A DNA stretch of 64,000 nucleotides from Ornithodoros turicata (Eukaryota; Arthropoda; Arachnida; Ixodida; Argasidae). The stretch covers positions 64,316,879 to 64,380,878 of the forward strand of contig NC_088201.1 in assembly GCF_037126465.1 (NCBI RefSeq), read 5' to 3'. The notes beneath the pieces were generated by a model. That model saw only the letters and a list, made by a program, of their open reading frames with translations, ran no database searches and had not been told where the DNA came from. Shown piece after piece: positions 1-10,890 of the stretch. Position 1 is the stretch's first letter. Every line of letters begins with the position of its first letter. The translations under genes and the position numbers were made by a program.

Positions 1-684
1 TTTCAACTTTTCGTTTAGGATTGCAATCACTGGGAAAGGTCTAGTTATATGTGCGGAGACGAGGGTATTCTATAGTATTAACAAGCACACGTTAAAACTA
101 AGACGCGTCACAAACGTTGCAGTGCCAAAAATAATGAAGTACGAACAATGAAAGCGGCAAGTTCACACCCACGGTGTATCTAGAATAGCTAGCAAGAGGA
201 GTTCTTATTCGAGAAACGTTGTAATCGTGTTATGTTGTAATGTAAACGTTCTTAACCGCTGCACCTGTAGGGGGTGCAGAGGAAAGAAGCGGGGGTGTTG
301 CTAAACATTGGGTATGGGGGTTGTAAGGGGAGGGGAGGGGTCTGGATGAATCACTGTTGGCACCCGTATGAGACCTGCCTTGTGGATGCTCACCCGGTGT
401 GTCGGATTCTTTCAAGAGCATTTCCCTGTTGTTGCTGAGTACGCCAACATCCTGCGTTTTTGTCTTATGAATGCCTTCGCGTGACGTAATTGCGGCCGTG
501 CCACGCGTCCTGCCTTGCTTCTGGGACGGGTTGCCAACCGCGGAATTTCTCATCCGCCTTATAAATAGACGGCTCGCACTTCAAAAAGCGGTAAAGAAAA
601 CGAACAACCGTACAGCAATGGTCGTATATCTACAATTACATCGGCGGATCCGCGCGGATATCCCCGCAACGTAAGAGTAGCCAC
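1..684. other. Intergenic, nothing recognised
   Basis: I see no gene or recognisable repeat here. A 107-codon open frame on the minus strand (230-553) has no motif and a composition typical of chance frames. Confidence 0.4.
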
Positions 685-1003
685 GGGGAACGAGATTAGC
701 GGTGAGACAAGCGGAAGGCAATCGATCCTGACGGGACAGTGGTATCGAGGGCTATGAGCGGCGTACAGATGTGGACAGAGGACAGCAGGAAGGAGTGGGA
801 GACAGGGGGGTTAGTATGCGTCCTGGGCCGACTTCAGGGGCAACTGTGCCGACATTCGGCTGGAAAGTCTTCGGGAAACCCAGGGAAACTCTCAGACAGC
901 ACAGCCGGTGGTAGGATTCGAACCCACCGCCTCTCAGCCTTCGGCACCACCTTGGCTACCACCAACGAGCAGGACGCCTTAACCCGCTCGGCCATGCCGC
1001 TGG
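685..1003 (-). repeat. tRNA-derived SINE (Ser/Leu-type head)
   Basis: Read on the minus strand, this begins with a tRNA-like head. An A-box-like stretch TGGCCGAGCGGGTTAAGGCG lies at 975-994, and a B box of the type GGGTTCGAATCC lies at 914-925. The TGGCCGAGCGG form of the A box is typical of tRNA-Ser and tRNA-Leu. An unrelated body follows and ends near GCTAATCTCGTTCCCC. The same body and B box recur at 40733-41017, which shows it is a dispersed repeat and not a single-copy tRNA gene. It would be transcribed by RNA polymerase III and copied by a LINE reverse transcriptase (family knowledge). It lies directly upstream of a LINE remnant. Confidence 0.8.
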
Positions 1004-1011
1004 TCACAAGA

Positions 1012-1460
1012 ATCTAACCTCGCTAACGTTACCTCCGGTGTACCACAAGGATCAGTTCTAGGCCCTCTGCTTTTACTCATCTTCATCAGTGACATGCCCA
1101 GCAATTTCCTCACATATCCGATTGTTTGCTGATGACTGCGTCTTATCCCGTCACGTAAGGTCTCCCACGGATTCCTTGTCTTCTGCAGGAAGACCTAAAT
1201 GCCATCTCCTCATGGTGCTCGAATTGGAAACTTCGCCTTAACATTACTAAACGTTCTTATCTTTGTTTCTCCCGCAGTAAGCACGGTAACCAGAAATGTT
1301 ACTATCTCTCCTGCAACTTCATGCAAGTGTCTTGGTCTAACACAAGATTTGTCCAGGAACGAGCACATTAAACATATCACCGCTTCTGCCAACTCTACCA
1401 GTGGTTTCATCAGGCGCAACCTGAAGCTTTCTTCTCCCTCTGTATCGTTCACAGAAGAAA
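1012..1460 (+). mobile_element. LINE reverse-transcriptase remnant (CR1/Jockey-like)
   Basis: The conceptual translation reads TSGVPQGSVLGPLL, then IFISDMPSNFL, then, after a one-base frameshift near 1123, the catalytic FADD box. Further downstream come EDLNAISSWCSNWKLRLN-like and NEHIKHITASANST-like segments. These are the palm and post-palm blocks of a non-LTR retrotransposon reverse transcriptase. At least two frameshifts and a stop break it, and the endonuclease and N-terminal part are missing, so it is a dead 5'- and 3'-truncated copy. A further piece of a similar element (the LEYSSSIWDP block) lies at 42188-42255. The clade assignment is tentative. Confidence 0.8.
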
Positions 1461-3008
1461 CGGGGGCAATTGCTGTGGTGGGGGCCCCGGAGCGTACGCC
1501 CCCCCCCCCCCCGCCCCTGCCCTTAAATCCGCCACTGTCACTGACGAGCTTGTGTTTTCGCTAGTGATAGTGTGAACTTAGTGGAAGATAATTTACTAGG
1601 TAGTGAAGTTTCACGTTGAATTCAGCCATATAGACACTTGTGTCTCTGCCAAAAACTGCTAATCAAGCCACAAAACAAGACATTCATTAAATCAAATAAA
1701 TTAATAATCAAATGCATAGCGATGTGCGACTCCAAGACAGAATTCGAGCAGCATGGAAAATGTGGTACTGCTGGCCATCTGAAAAACGAAACAAAAAAAA
1801 AAATAGTAGCAGCTCTCGCTTTACTGGCCATGGCATGGCAGCTGTGATGGTCGGCTTGGCACTGATCACGTAGTCAACAGGACTGATCGATCCCTTTAGA
1901 TTGTTTAAACAGCTTGAATTTGAGGGGTTATCGTCGTGGTCAAAAGTCCCAGGCTGTAGAATAACAACAGCGGTGTCAGCAGTTCGCAGTGGGTTGCTGG
2001 ACTCAATGCGTCTCACGCCATTCTCAGTGCCGTCGAACACCACCGAAGATCGACAGTTGGGGGCTCATTCTTTCCTGCACACAGAAGGAAACTCCGCATC
2101 AAAACAGCTTGGTAGCCGGCTTTGGTGGCTCACATAATGCCGGAAATGCGCCCACGAAAAATACAAGAACGCCATTCATCTTGAGATTCTTGTGTACAAA
2201 TCCTAGGAACCCTCTGTCCTTCTTGCCTTGTTCTCTGAAGAAGTTGTCCCTACATTGCACTCTCCCTGTATTGTATATCGTTATTAGGTAGTAAAAAGTA
2301 TGTAAAATTTGGTTACGCATTTCGTTCCTTATCTATTTCCACCAATGAGTCAATACACCTACAAACCTCTTATCAGCACGCCTGGACGCTCCCTATGCGC
2401 TTATTAGCAGGCAAGAAAAGCTACGAGACCAGCGTATCAGTTACGAATCCTGTCTATCAGCTAAGAAACTTAGCTGTGCGGACACTTACTCTATAAACCG
2501 TTTGAGACATAAGACGTGCTTTGGCATCTGCTTATCAGTTGAGAGAGACTCAAACGCTTTGCGATAACCTTGTGATGGGATCGACACCGTAAAATTATGA
2601 TTACTATAGGAAACAAAGGGTACGTGAGTAGCCAGTTCTGACCCCGTCGTAACTTTACAACTCCACATATTTCTCCTCTTATCAGCGACAACTTAAGTCC
2701 TACAATTGGGACTGCCCACTCATCCGTGGACGGCTTCTGCGGTTGCCTACCAGCCTTTGCACGACGCCCCCGCTTAGCGATGTAGTTCCGGCTCTCTCTC
2801 TCCCCAGTCCACACTTGGCAGCGCCGCACTACATTCGCGCGTGCGGAGCGATTCTTGTGTGGGGGCGGGGTCAAGTGTATGACTTATGTTGTCACTGACT
2901 ATAGCAATTGTGGACATGGAAGTGATATTTCAGGGCACACCACACACCCACACATACACACGCCTCCCTTAGCTCTGCGTAAGCAGTTTCGTAAAGTTAC
3001 TCAAATGT
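1461..3008. other. Intergenic, poly(C) tract only
   Basis: No gene is recognised. The only clear feature is a C-rich homopolymer run near 1499-1518. Small open frames on both strands have no motif. Confidence 0.4.
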
Positions 3009-3016
3009 ATCAATAT

Positions 3017-3485
3017 CAGGGTTGCGGAGTTGCCACTCCAGAGTTGGAATGATTCCGGAATCATTCCAGATTTAGCAGAGCCCGGAATAGAATTGGAATG
3101 GAATGGCCGAAACTGTCCTAGGAATGGGAATGGAATGGTCTGGGTGCCCCGGTGGCAGTTTTGGTTTCAACGTGCTTGTTTCTGCCCTCGCACCCTTTGC
3201 ACCGCACCTGCACACAGTCAAGAGTGAAATAACCTTGTCTTTGTGCTTTTCCGTGCTTGGTAATGTCAATCTCCTCTAGCACTGCTGGACTTGCCGGTAT
3301 GGTTACCGGTCCTTTTCTTTTATTGAGGGAATTAACGGAGTGGAATTGGGTTGCCAAGCCATTCCAGGAGTGGGAACTGACCATACCTTTTCATTCCGAG
3401 GAATTGAAAGGAATGGAATTATCGCAAATCTTCATTCCTCGGAATGGAATTGGAACGGAATGGGAGACCCCATTCCGCAACTCTG
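3017..3485. mobile_element. Non-autonomous hAT-like element built of GGAAT words
   Basis: The element begins CAGGGTTGCGGAGTTGCC and ends with the complement of CAGAGTTGCGGAATGGGG, giving imperfect terminal inverted repeats. It is flanked by an 8-bp near-duplicate, ATCAATAT (3009-3016) and ATCAGTAT (3486-3493). An 8-bp target duplication and a CAGGG start are hallmarks of the hAT superfamily. The interior is strikingly monotonous: degenerate copies of GGAAT/ATTCC fill both ends. No transposase frame is present, so it would need an autonomous partner. Confidence 0.75.
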
Positions 3486-3493
3486 ATCAGTAT

Positions 3494-3985
3494 ATCATAC
3501 GTAGGTCTTCCTCGCTTCCCGATTCTCCACTTGAAACTAATGAAAGCCACAGACGATGAAGACAGACTCGCGCCGTTTCGCCCTAAATAGGTGGCATGTA
3601 AGGTAAATGGCATGTCTGTGCAAAGGCTTCAGCGGAACTGCTCTTGAACATCTCGTGGCGACGTCATAGCTATTTTTTCTCCAGCAACGGCATAGGAAGA
3701 TCAGGTCAGTGGGGAGGTTGCGTAAGGCTGTATTTATGGTGGCCTTGGTCATGCTTTCGGAGTCATGGTCGCCTTCTCGGGAATGTATGCGTCACGGAAG
3801 AGGGGGATTGAGTAGCGTGAGTGCAGCATAATCAACAAGGCCCCGTGTGATCACCGTGTGAAGGGCAACAAATTTCTGCATGGTTCCAGTCGCTATGCAG
3901 CAGCATTATTCGTGGAAAACGAAAGTGACGGAGGTTGTACATTGCAACGTCGGCAAGTTCTCTTCCTGGGTATAGCGCCATTCTT
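3494..3985. other. Intergenic, nothing recognised
   Basis: No gene or repeat family is recognised in this stretch. Confidence 0.35.
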
Positions 3986-4017
3986 TGTAAGGCTTTCTAG
4001 AGACACTGACAAAATGG

Positions 4018-4078
4018 CGTAGCTGCAAGCTAGCTGGTGGATCAACTCCATAATGTAAAAGCCTGAGTCTGGGCACAC
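4018..4078 (-). repeat. Dispersed repeat family A, copy 1
   Basis: The minus strand carries a TGCCCA...CTCAGGCTTTTACATTATGG...CCACCAGCTAGC string. It recurs, diverged, at 5860-5925 (+), 22447-22512 (-) and 42966-43036 (+). The shared core is CATNATGGAT followed by CACCAGCT. Four copies in 64 kb indicate an abundant dispersed repeat, probably part of a SINE or LINE tail. The parent element is not identified. Confidence 0.6.
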
Positions 4079-4104
4079 AGGCGGACGACACACGACTCAA
4101 CGGG

Positions 4105-4330
4105 ATCCGGAGGAATCGTCCCCGGTGGAAACCTAGGTTAAAACCGGTTCCTAGGTTAGTTTTCAGAGGTTAGGTTAGTTTAGGCTTGTTTCCGACAGGT
4201 CACCATGCGGTTGAGGGGGGCTACCCACAGCAGGGCACGCGCCGTTTGACGAAAACTACTTTTCTTGATACTTTTCTTGCGGGGACGATTTCTCCGGGGG
4301 ACGTTTTTTTTCGGGGACTATTTCTCCTAC
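4105..4330. repeat. Possible MITE with CGGGGAC ends
   Basis: The left end carries TCGTCCCCGGTGGAAA. The right end carries three related blocks, GGGGACGATTTCTCC, GGGGGACGTTTTTTTTCGG and GGGGACTATTTCTCC, so the ends are inverted relative to each other. Between them lies AGGTTAGGTTAGTTTAGG, which superficially resembles arthropod TTAGG telomere repeat. Boundaries and superfamily are unclear and no target duplication was found. Confidence 0.4.
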
Positions 4331-5840
4331 ACCCGACTCAACAGACACGTTCGCTGGTTAAAGCCAGAGAAGCGCGGTGTTGACGGTTACTCTCTGTAAG
4401 GGCACATGGACGAGATAAGGCTACGGAGTCCTAGCTCCGTTCGTTGTATACGCTTTAACAATGCTTCAAACCGATTTCTTCTTCTGCAACTTGTCCGTGG
4501 GCAGCACTCTTTGGGTGCGCGAATGAAAACTCCAAGAAGGTTTCGAAAATATGTATGTAGTCCATGGCAGGTCGAGAGAACCAGGGCGTCGTCGCAAGTC
4601 CCTTCATCCTGTTCATTATCATTTACCATCTTCAGCTTCATCTTCGCATATCTCCGCGCATTGCGATCCACAGTAACGATCAGGCCGACGCCAGGTTACC
4701 AGAGCTCTGGTGATGGAATGTGGTCAGGAGAAGCATTGGTATAGAGGCGAGCGATAAGCCTTCGTGCTACCCGGGTTTGTCCCTTCGGATGGTGCTCGCG
4801 CCGGACCACGATGACAATCTTAATACCACCAATGTTAAGCCAACTTCGGCCAGCGAACCCAATATCACCACCACCCACAGTTTCAAACACAACTATTCTA
4901 TTGGCTATTGAGAGTTTTCTATACTGACAAAATCCCCTTCTGCAAATATCCAAACCACTTCCAGACCACTGGAAGGAAAAAAAAATGGCGGCATGTTTCT
5001 CAGGGGGACAGGGCGTCCTGGGCTTATTCACAGGGAACGGATATTTCCCTCATAGCGTCTGAGAAAAACCCGGAGAGCACTGCCGCTGCAGGGATTCTAA
5101 ACCAGGTCTCCTCTTAATCTCAACACGGAAAGCGACCATCTGATCACTCAGTCATGGGTGTCAGGATCGTTTGAGCTATTCCATATGTGTTCGCTCTGAA
5201 AGAGCGCTCCGAAAGGTTCGTTAGAAAGATTCTGCCAAGCACTTGTTTCGAGTTCAAGTAACTTGTTCGGCTCCTTCCCACGCCACAAAAAGGTACTTCG
5301 CAGTCTCTGAGAGGGAAAGAGGTTCCAAAACCCTCCACCAGACATTTCCTTTCTGAGAATGCATCGAGGAAGCGCAATTTAATGCCCACATGATATTTGT
5401 GCAACATTGTCTTTGTCCGCATATTCCACCGAACTCCTTCCCTGCACAAAAAGAGGACGAAGAAGAAAAGTGACGGCTACGCAACATTCCACCCATCCCA
5501 ATTTATTTGTTACGTTGAGATCTTTTCGTCGCCATTATCCCACGGGTTAGTACTGACCCGCTTTTCTCGAAACTAAGCCACGACGACCTCCTTGAACTCT
5601 TTTGCTGGTCTGAGAGACCTTTCTAACGACACACGCACGTCTTTTCGAACTATGGTAATTAAGTGCACTTCGAAGAAACGGTCTCGGCACAAAAAAATAA
5701 ATAAAATAAAAGAAAGGAAGGGGATGCTTTGTAAGATAATACTACTTTGACAGCTTCGTTGCCACTTGCCCTTTATGAATCTGAATGTTCTCTGTAACTG
5801 AACCAAATTGGAACGCACATGACGCAGGGCACCGCAACTT
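4331..5840. other. Intergenic, nothing recognised
   Basis: Only short open frames on both strands, all without motifs. No repeat family is recognised. Confidence 0.35.
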
Positions 5841-5859
5841 TAACTGAGGGACACACAAA

Positions 5860-5925
5860 CGACACATGGTTTTGATTATGGATCGTCATCACCAGCTCGC
5901 CTGCTTCCTTGTAGTCTTGTACCAT
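5860..5925 (+). repeat. Dispersed repeat family A, copy 2
   Basis: Contains GATTATGGATCGTCATCACC followed by AGCTCGCCTGCTT. It matches the core shared with 4018-4078, 22447-22512 and 42966-43036. Confidence 0.55.
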
Positions 5926-6054
5926 TAACTTTGTTTTGTTAACGCTTCTGTCTTGTTTTGGTTGCGAAATTAGACTGATGAATTCCGATCGCCCGCCTGC
6001 GTCACAGTGTGATGTTGTGGTTTGACTGTGCGGTATCTACAAGAAAATGTCTGT

Positions 6055-6118
6055 CTTGGCGCATTATGGCCTAAGCTGCCCTTGCGCCATTAAACCCCGA
6101 ATCATCATGATCATCAGC
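6055..6118 (+). repeat. Dispersed repeat family B (GCGCCATTAAACCC...ATCATC)
   Basis: Reads GGCGCATTATGGCC, a short spacer, then GCGCCATTAAACCCCGAATC and an ATCATGATCATC tail. Related strings occur at 13205-13256, 45768-45805 and 55934-56000. The GAATCATCATCAT ending looks like a retroposon tail. Confidence 0.5.
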
Positions 6119-6119
6119 A

Positions 6120-8836
6120 AGAAAATGTGAAGTCAAAGGAAGACTGCCCCTAACTTCATTTGAAAGGAAGATGTCTCTTGAAAGTATGTCAACTTTCTGC
6201 GCAGCTCCCCAGTTCCCCACTCTCCCCTATTGTCCCTGGAATGACCTTATTGGTCTCTCTCCCAAATAAGGGGGTAGCAGCTCAAAGTTTGGCGCTCGCA
6301 TGGTTTCTTCCGAGGACCCATGCAGAGAACGATGCTTGTCTTCGAATACCCCCTTATTTCTGCCTTGTGAGTGGACATACACTTGGTCACGTGATCTGTC
6401 CATAACCCTCTCCCTTTGCGCAGACAAAAACTGTCGTAGCGAACGCGTAAAGCGTTTCCTTGTGAAAGGGAAAGGTTAACAGGAAATGCACGGACCGGAA
6501 CAGCACTTTTCCCTGGACCCTAAGGTCTTAGCGCTGCTATGAATATTCATAATAGGAAACGCTGTTATAGTTACTTCAATCGCAATCGCCTAGGAGTGAG
6601 GGGCAACAGTTAGCTAGTCATAGTAACGAGGCATAGTCGGGGTCAGCAGCAGCGGCGGCGGCTGTTTGTGAGAGCAGGTAGTACTTTGGCCTTGTCGTAT
6701 AGTGTATAGTTAAGGGGCGGAGCTCAAAAATCATCGTCGTCGTAATATATTTATTAACGTGCCCACGAACAGCCAAAGCCTTGGTTATTATATAATAATA
6801 AATAAAGTTGTTATAGTTAAAGTTCACAACACTTCGGAAGAGAGCTCGCAAAAGTGTCGCCACAAAAAAGAAAACCACAGAGATCGCGGCTAACATCTTC
6901 GCGGCTCCGGAACGTCCCATATCGCCGTACGAAACATTGCTTTCATCGTCCCTATTTTTATTTGAACTTGCGATAATAAGCTCTACTCCCTCTGTCAACC
7001 TTCCTTTATCTGGAACAGCTTTTTATCGCTCGACATGTCGCTTTTATTGCCATATCTGCGAAAAAAAAAAGTGTAATAATCGATTTCCTAGGTTTTAATA
7101 CCGAAAGTACTCAGTTTCCGAAGCGCGTAGACTCGATGAGAAACAACGTGTCGTGTATATCGACGACTTTAGGAAGAACTCACTTTTATTTTTTTCTTTC
7201 TTGTGGTAATATTCTTCATGAACTCTTTGGTCTCTCCTTTTGGAGGTAAGGATGTCGGTGAAATTTCATCATATCATAAAGCGACACAACAACAACAAAA
7301 AATCTCTAAAGTATATATAGAGAAAAACATGATGCTCTATGAAATTATTGTCAGAACAGGGTCAAAGCTGTAAGCGAACATCTACGCCCAACTAAAAACA
7401 GGGACCGCTTCACATGCAACCTGCAAGGCAGCGGATCATACAACGTGACACACCTGCATATTCATATGGGGGGGGGGGGGGGGGTAGCGCCACAAGGAAA
7501 ACAGCTACAAAACTTTCTGCCCTGTATTGCTCGTACGTGCTTCTTCATATGCTATCCTCATCCACTTGCACTCCAGTTGACGCTGCTCCATAATGTGGGA
7601 CTTGGACCAACAACAGCATACAGACAAGAGCACGAGCCCGGCTAATTATACCGACACACTTATTGGCCACATGTTTTCATATCTCGCCATTCACACAGCC
7701 CTTAACGCATAATCAATAGCAGACCTTTCCTTTCAATAAATGGATATCCCCCCTCCCCCCAGTCGCGATTAGCCTAGTTCTAGAGCAAAAGAATAAAGGA
7801 AGCCCAAAAAAGACTAAAGAAGGTCTCATTAACGAGCGTCTAGTTTGTGCTAGCCGTCCATGACATTCCTCACTTCAATTCGTCGCGCAATTCCGATCGA
7901 AACATCAGCATAATTTCTTTTAACCAAACTTAATGAAAGGACAGTGGCACTATGAGACCATATTGCTTTAAATGACAAGTTCCGGAGAGACGCGTAGCCA
8001 GTGCTGCCATGGAATAGTTTCCGCTCGACGAAGCCCGCCCACGCAGCCAGTGAGGGCTCGTCTTCGGGTCCCAATTACGCTGTTGAGTGAGTAGGCTTTC
8101 TCTCCACCAATTGGCATTCATTGCACGAAGCGACTAAACTTCCTTTTGTTTTTCTCCGCGGAAGGCGCTTCGTGATGCGCTTATCTGCTCGTAGGAAGAG
8201 TTTCAAGAACAGCGCACACGCCTCAGGAACGCTGCAGTGGAAGTGACATAAAATGGCAATGTCTGCGTAGGAAATAAAACTCCATGGGGAATGGCAGAAA
8301 GAAGTACAGAATATCATATATATAATTCGTGACTTTACGTCGTCAGACAACTGTAGGAATGATATACTATGTCACGCATTACTACTGGTTGCTGCGTCAT
8401 CTGTTCGACGCGGGACACAGAAGAATAACCATACAGTAAACGTTAAAGTAAATAACAGTAAAGGTTCTCTCACGATGAAGAACTCTCGAAGAACGGTTAT
8501 CTTTCGGTATGTAAAGTTATAACTGCAGATGCGAATATATTTTTGTTTTGCTTTCCAGTCGTGTATGTTATCTTCATCACAATATAGCCTACATGATACA
8601 CGCTAACCACTGTGTAAAACGTTGGTATTTGTCAAGCCTTGCGAAGATTCCTCCTACATTCGACGGCGACTTCTTTCCAGCTCCCACCATAGAGAGAGTG
8701 ACAGACATTTTCGACAAATCCTATCCTCTCGTCCCCCTTCTATTCCACGTGAACCGTTGGTGGTTTGTTTCATTACACGCTTTAAAAAGGGGGCGTGATT
8801 CCGCGGTCACTCCCAATCAGCGAATGCTGGCAGTTC
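6120..8836. other. Intergenic, with a G17 tract
   Basis: No gene is recognised. A pure run of 17 G lies at 7468-7484. Short open frames have no motif. Confidence 0.35.
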
Positions 8837-8859
8837 ATATATATATATATATATATATA
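8837..8859. repeat. (AT)n microsatellite
   Basis: An uninterrupted AT dinucleotide run of 23 bases. It lies inside, and helps create, a spurious 146-codon open frame at 8548-8988. Confidence 0.9.
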
Positions 8860-8984
8860 GTTCACACGAACGAGTTATCTCTGGGAACGAGACTAACACG
8901 CGACCGAGAGTCCGAGAGTAATGCTGACGAGGCCCATACGAGAATTTCGTTGGTTTATGGGGCGATTGGAGGCATGTTCCGCGT

Positions 8985-9060
8985 ATAATGGGGTAGTGTA
9001 CTGTTCTCAAGCGGTGAATCACCCCAGGCCATAGTCATGATTTATTTGTTGTTGTTGTTG
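8985..9060 (+). repeat. LINE-like 3' tail fragment
   Basis: AATGGGGTAGTGTACTG...AAGCGGTGAATCACCCC matches the 3' tails of the RNase H-type LINEs at 51497-51530 (AGGGCAGTGTACTG...GCGGTGAATCGCCC) and 61780-61825. It is followed by a GTT trinucleotide run. It is probably a severely 5'-truncated insertion. Confidence 0.55.
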
Positions 9061-9555
9061 GAGGCATACGTGTTCATATTAATTGTCTCTAAATAATGGT
9101 TTTCCCCTACGCATTGGCTTTTTCCTAAGCAACTAGCATCTCGGTGATTGGGAATAATCTTTCTCTGTCAATGCTGCATTAAGCAACACACACGCCTTTT
9201 CGACACGCTTTAACGCAAGAACTTTCGCTTATCCACCGCAGCTAATGATATCCAGTACCAAGGAGTCTTTCGCGCTGAAGCATTTCGTGCCTCGTTCCCC
9301 ATCCTGTGTCTAACACACCCGGTGCGTGGGTATGTGGTGCCAAGGACATTGAGAACACCTCTGCGTGTCATGTAGTGATGGCGCATAAGCAGCTCTCATC
9401 GGTACGTGTATGCTTCGATCATGCTTTGAAATTTCAAGTCGTTCAAATAGAGCCCTGCAGTACATTTGCCTGTCCGCGAAGCTAGGACGCCAGTGGCGTT
9501 TGTTTCGGCTACTTGCATAGTTTATTTATTTCGAGAAAGATTCTCTTTGGAAGCC
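9061..9555. other. Intergenic, nothing recognised
   Basis: No gene or repeat family recognised. Confidence 0.3.
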
Positions 9556-9559
9556 CAAG

Positions 9560-9800
9560 CACACTCTAAGGGGAAAATATGAGTGAATGAAGGAGTAATT
9601 GCGGCTTCTAGTCCCCTGTACTGCAACTGCCCCCCCCCCCCCATTTAACCTCTGAAACCCTGAAGTTTACTCCCCCAGCAAGAAGTCCCTGAACTTCGCA
9701 TAAACTTCCGTGTATTTAGTTCTAAAACGGAGTAATGGCTTTGACAATGCATGTACTCCCTAAAAGGAGGAAAATTACTCCTTCGTTCTTTTACAGTGTA
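9560..9800. mobile_element. Short MITE with ACACTSTAA ends
   Basis: The left end runs ACACTCTAAGGGG then GAAGGAGTAATT. The inverted right end reads TACACTGTAAAAG then GAAGGAGTAATTTTCC, giving matched terminal inverted repeats around a C-rich core (C14 near 9630). There is no coding capacity. The superfamily is not determined. Confidence 0.55.
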
Positions 9801-9924
9801 CAGAATGCGCAAATAAAATTCAAATAAATATTCAAATAATGCGCAAATAAATACTCACATTGGGGGAGGGGGGGTCAGCGCTAACAGCGGACAGAATCTT
9901 ATAAAATGGGGAAACACTTTTTTT

Positions 9925-10105
9925 TTTTATTGCAATAAATAGCTATATGTTCTCAGAGCCATTTATAGGAGGCTACATACAGAGGCTCTGTATGTTCTAG
10001 GCAAAGTGGGCCACCTTATGGCCGCTCTAGGAATCTCCTGAGACGTTGTCTTCATTAATTTTGACTAATTAACTTTTTAATTTTGAAAGATAGAAATTGG
10101 GCGCA
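9925..10105 (-). repeat. Dispersed repeat family C, copy 1
   Basis: The minus strand carries AAAATTAAAAAGTTAATTAG followed by an AGGAGATTCCTAGAGCGGCC-like stretch. It is related to 21370-21548 and 39510-39705, which both end in ACACCCTGTAT. An arthropod-type interspersed repeat; the class is unknown. Confidence 0.5.
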
Positions 10106-10128
10106 ATAGCAACATCTGCTCCTTTCGG

Positions 10129-10349
10129 TGCGCTATAATGGCGTTGCCGTTTTCAGAAAGATGATCGAGCCAATCGTGAGTTTTAGTACATCGTACGCTA
10201 TCGCCTTTGCGTACGTAAGGGATAGCGTGGTGGTCCTGCGCACTGCGCGCAGCTCATGTTTTGCGCGTGCGCAGAACCACCAACTCTATCCCTTACGTAT
10301 ACCCAAAGGTGACAGCGTACGATGTACTAAAACTCACTATTATAGCGCA
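10129..10349. mobile_element. Foldback MITE with TGCGCTATAAT ends
   Basis: The outermost 11 bases TGCGCTATAAT (10129-10139) are exactly inverted at 10339-10349. Inside, GAGTTTTAGTACATCGTACG and the following CTTACGTACGC-type blocks pair with their complement on the other side of a centre near 10255. The left arm has an extra segment of about 35 bp. There is no coding capacity. Confidence 0.7.
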
Positions 10350-10739
10350 AGAAAAAGGCCCACGAAAAAAAAAAAAAAAACTGCAGATTTTTTTTAGGTC
10401 ATTCTTGTCACCCCGCTTCTCTGAACCCTCAAAAGATGGTGACCTGGCGATACGGATTTCTATGAAGATATCCGCAGAAGGGCTCTTCGTTCGATCCAGA
10501 GCGTATTATGCCGATGGAATTCCTCGGTGCAGGGCTACGGACATCGATGCGGTATAAGTGTCTTGGACAAGTCTTCGCCATCTGGCTTCTGTCTTTATTT
10601 GAACTATTTTAGAAACATTAAGTGCCGGAAGTGCGAGGGTAGCATGTTTCTGGACAGTTCACCCGCCCAGCGTGCGCATGGCGTGACTTAGCCTAGCGTA
10701 TCACCATCTTTTTAAAACTCCTCGACCTCCTAGACTCCT
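10350..10739. other. Intergenic, nothing recognised
   Basis: A poly(A) run at 10365-10380 and no recognisable gene. Confidence 0.3.
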
Positions 10740-10890
10740 AGCTATGAGTAAAATCTTGCAGCGAAAGAGAGGACGGAGACACAACGGTAGAAACACACAA
10801 CAGCGGAACTGCAGCGTCTGCAGTTCCGCTGTTGTGTGTTTCTACCGTTGTGTCTCCGTCCTCTTTGGCTGCAAGATTTTACTCATGGCT
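10740..10890. repeat. Near-perfect 151-bp palindrome
   Basis: Two arms of about 73 bp are separated by only three bases (CGT at 10815-10817). The outer end is AGCTATGAGTAAAATCTTGC and the arm closes with CAGCGGAACTGCAG. The arms differ by about one substitution and a 2-bp indel near GCGAAAGAGAGG. RNA from either strand would form a long hairpin. It may be a foldback element or the product of an inverted duplication. Confidence 0.9.

Noticed and set aside
4145..4190. AGGTTAGGTTAGTTTAGG resembling arthropod telomere repeat TTAGG.
   Set aside because: Only two or three degenerate units inside a probable MITE; not a telomeric array.
8548..8988. 146-codon + frame.
   Set aside because: It includes an (AT)n microsatellite translated as IYIYIY and ends in a LINE tail; no motif.
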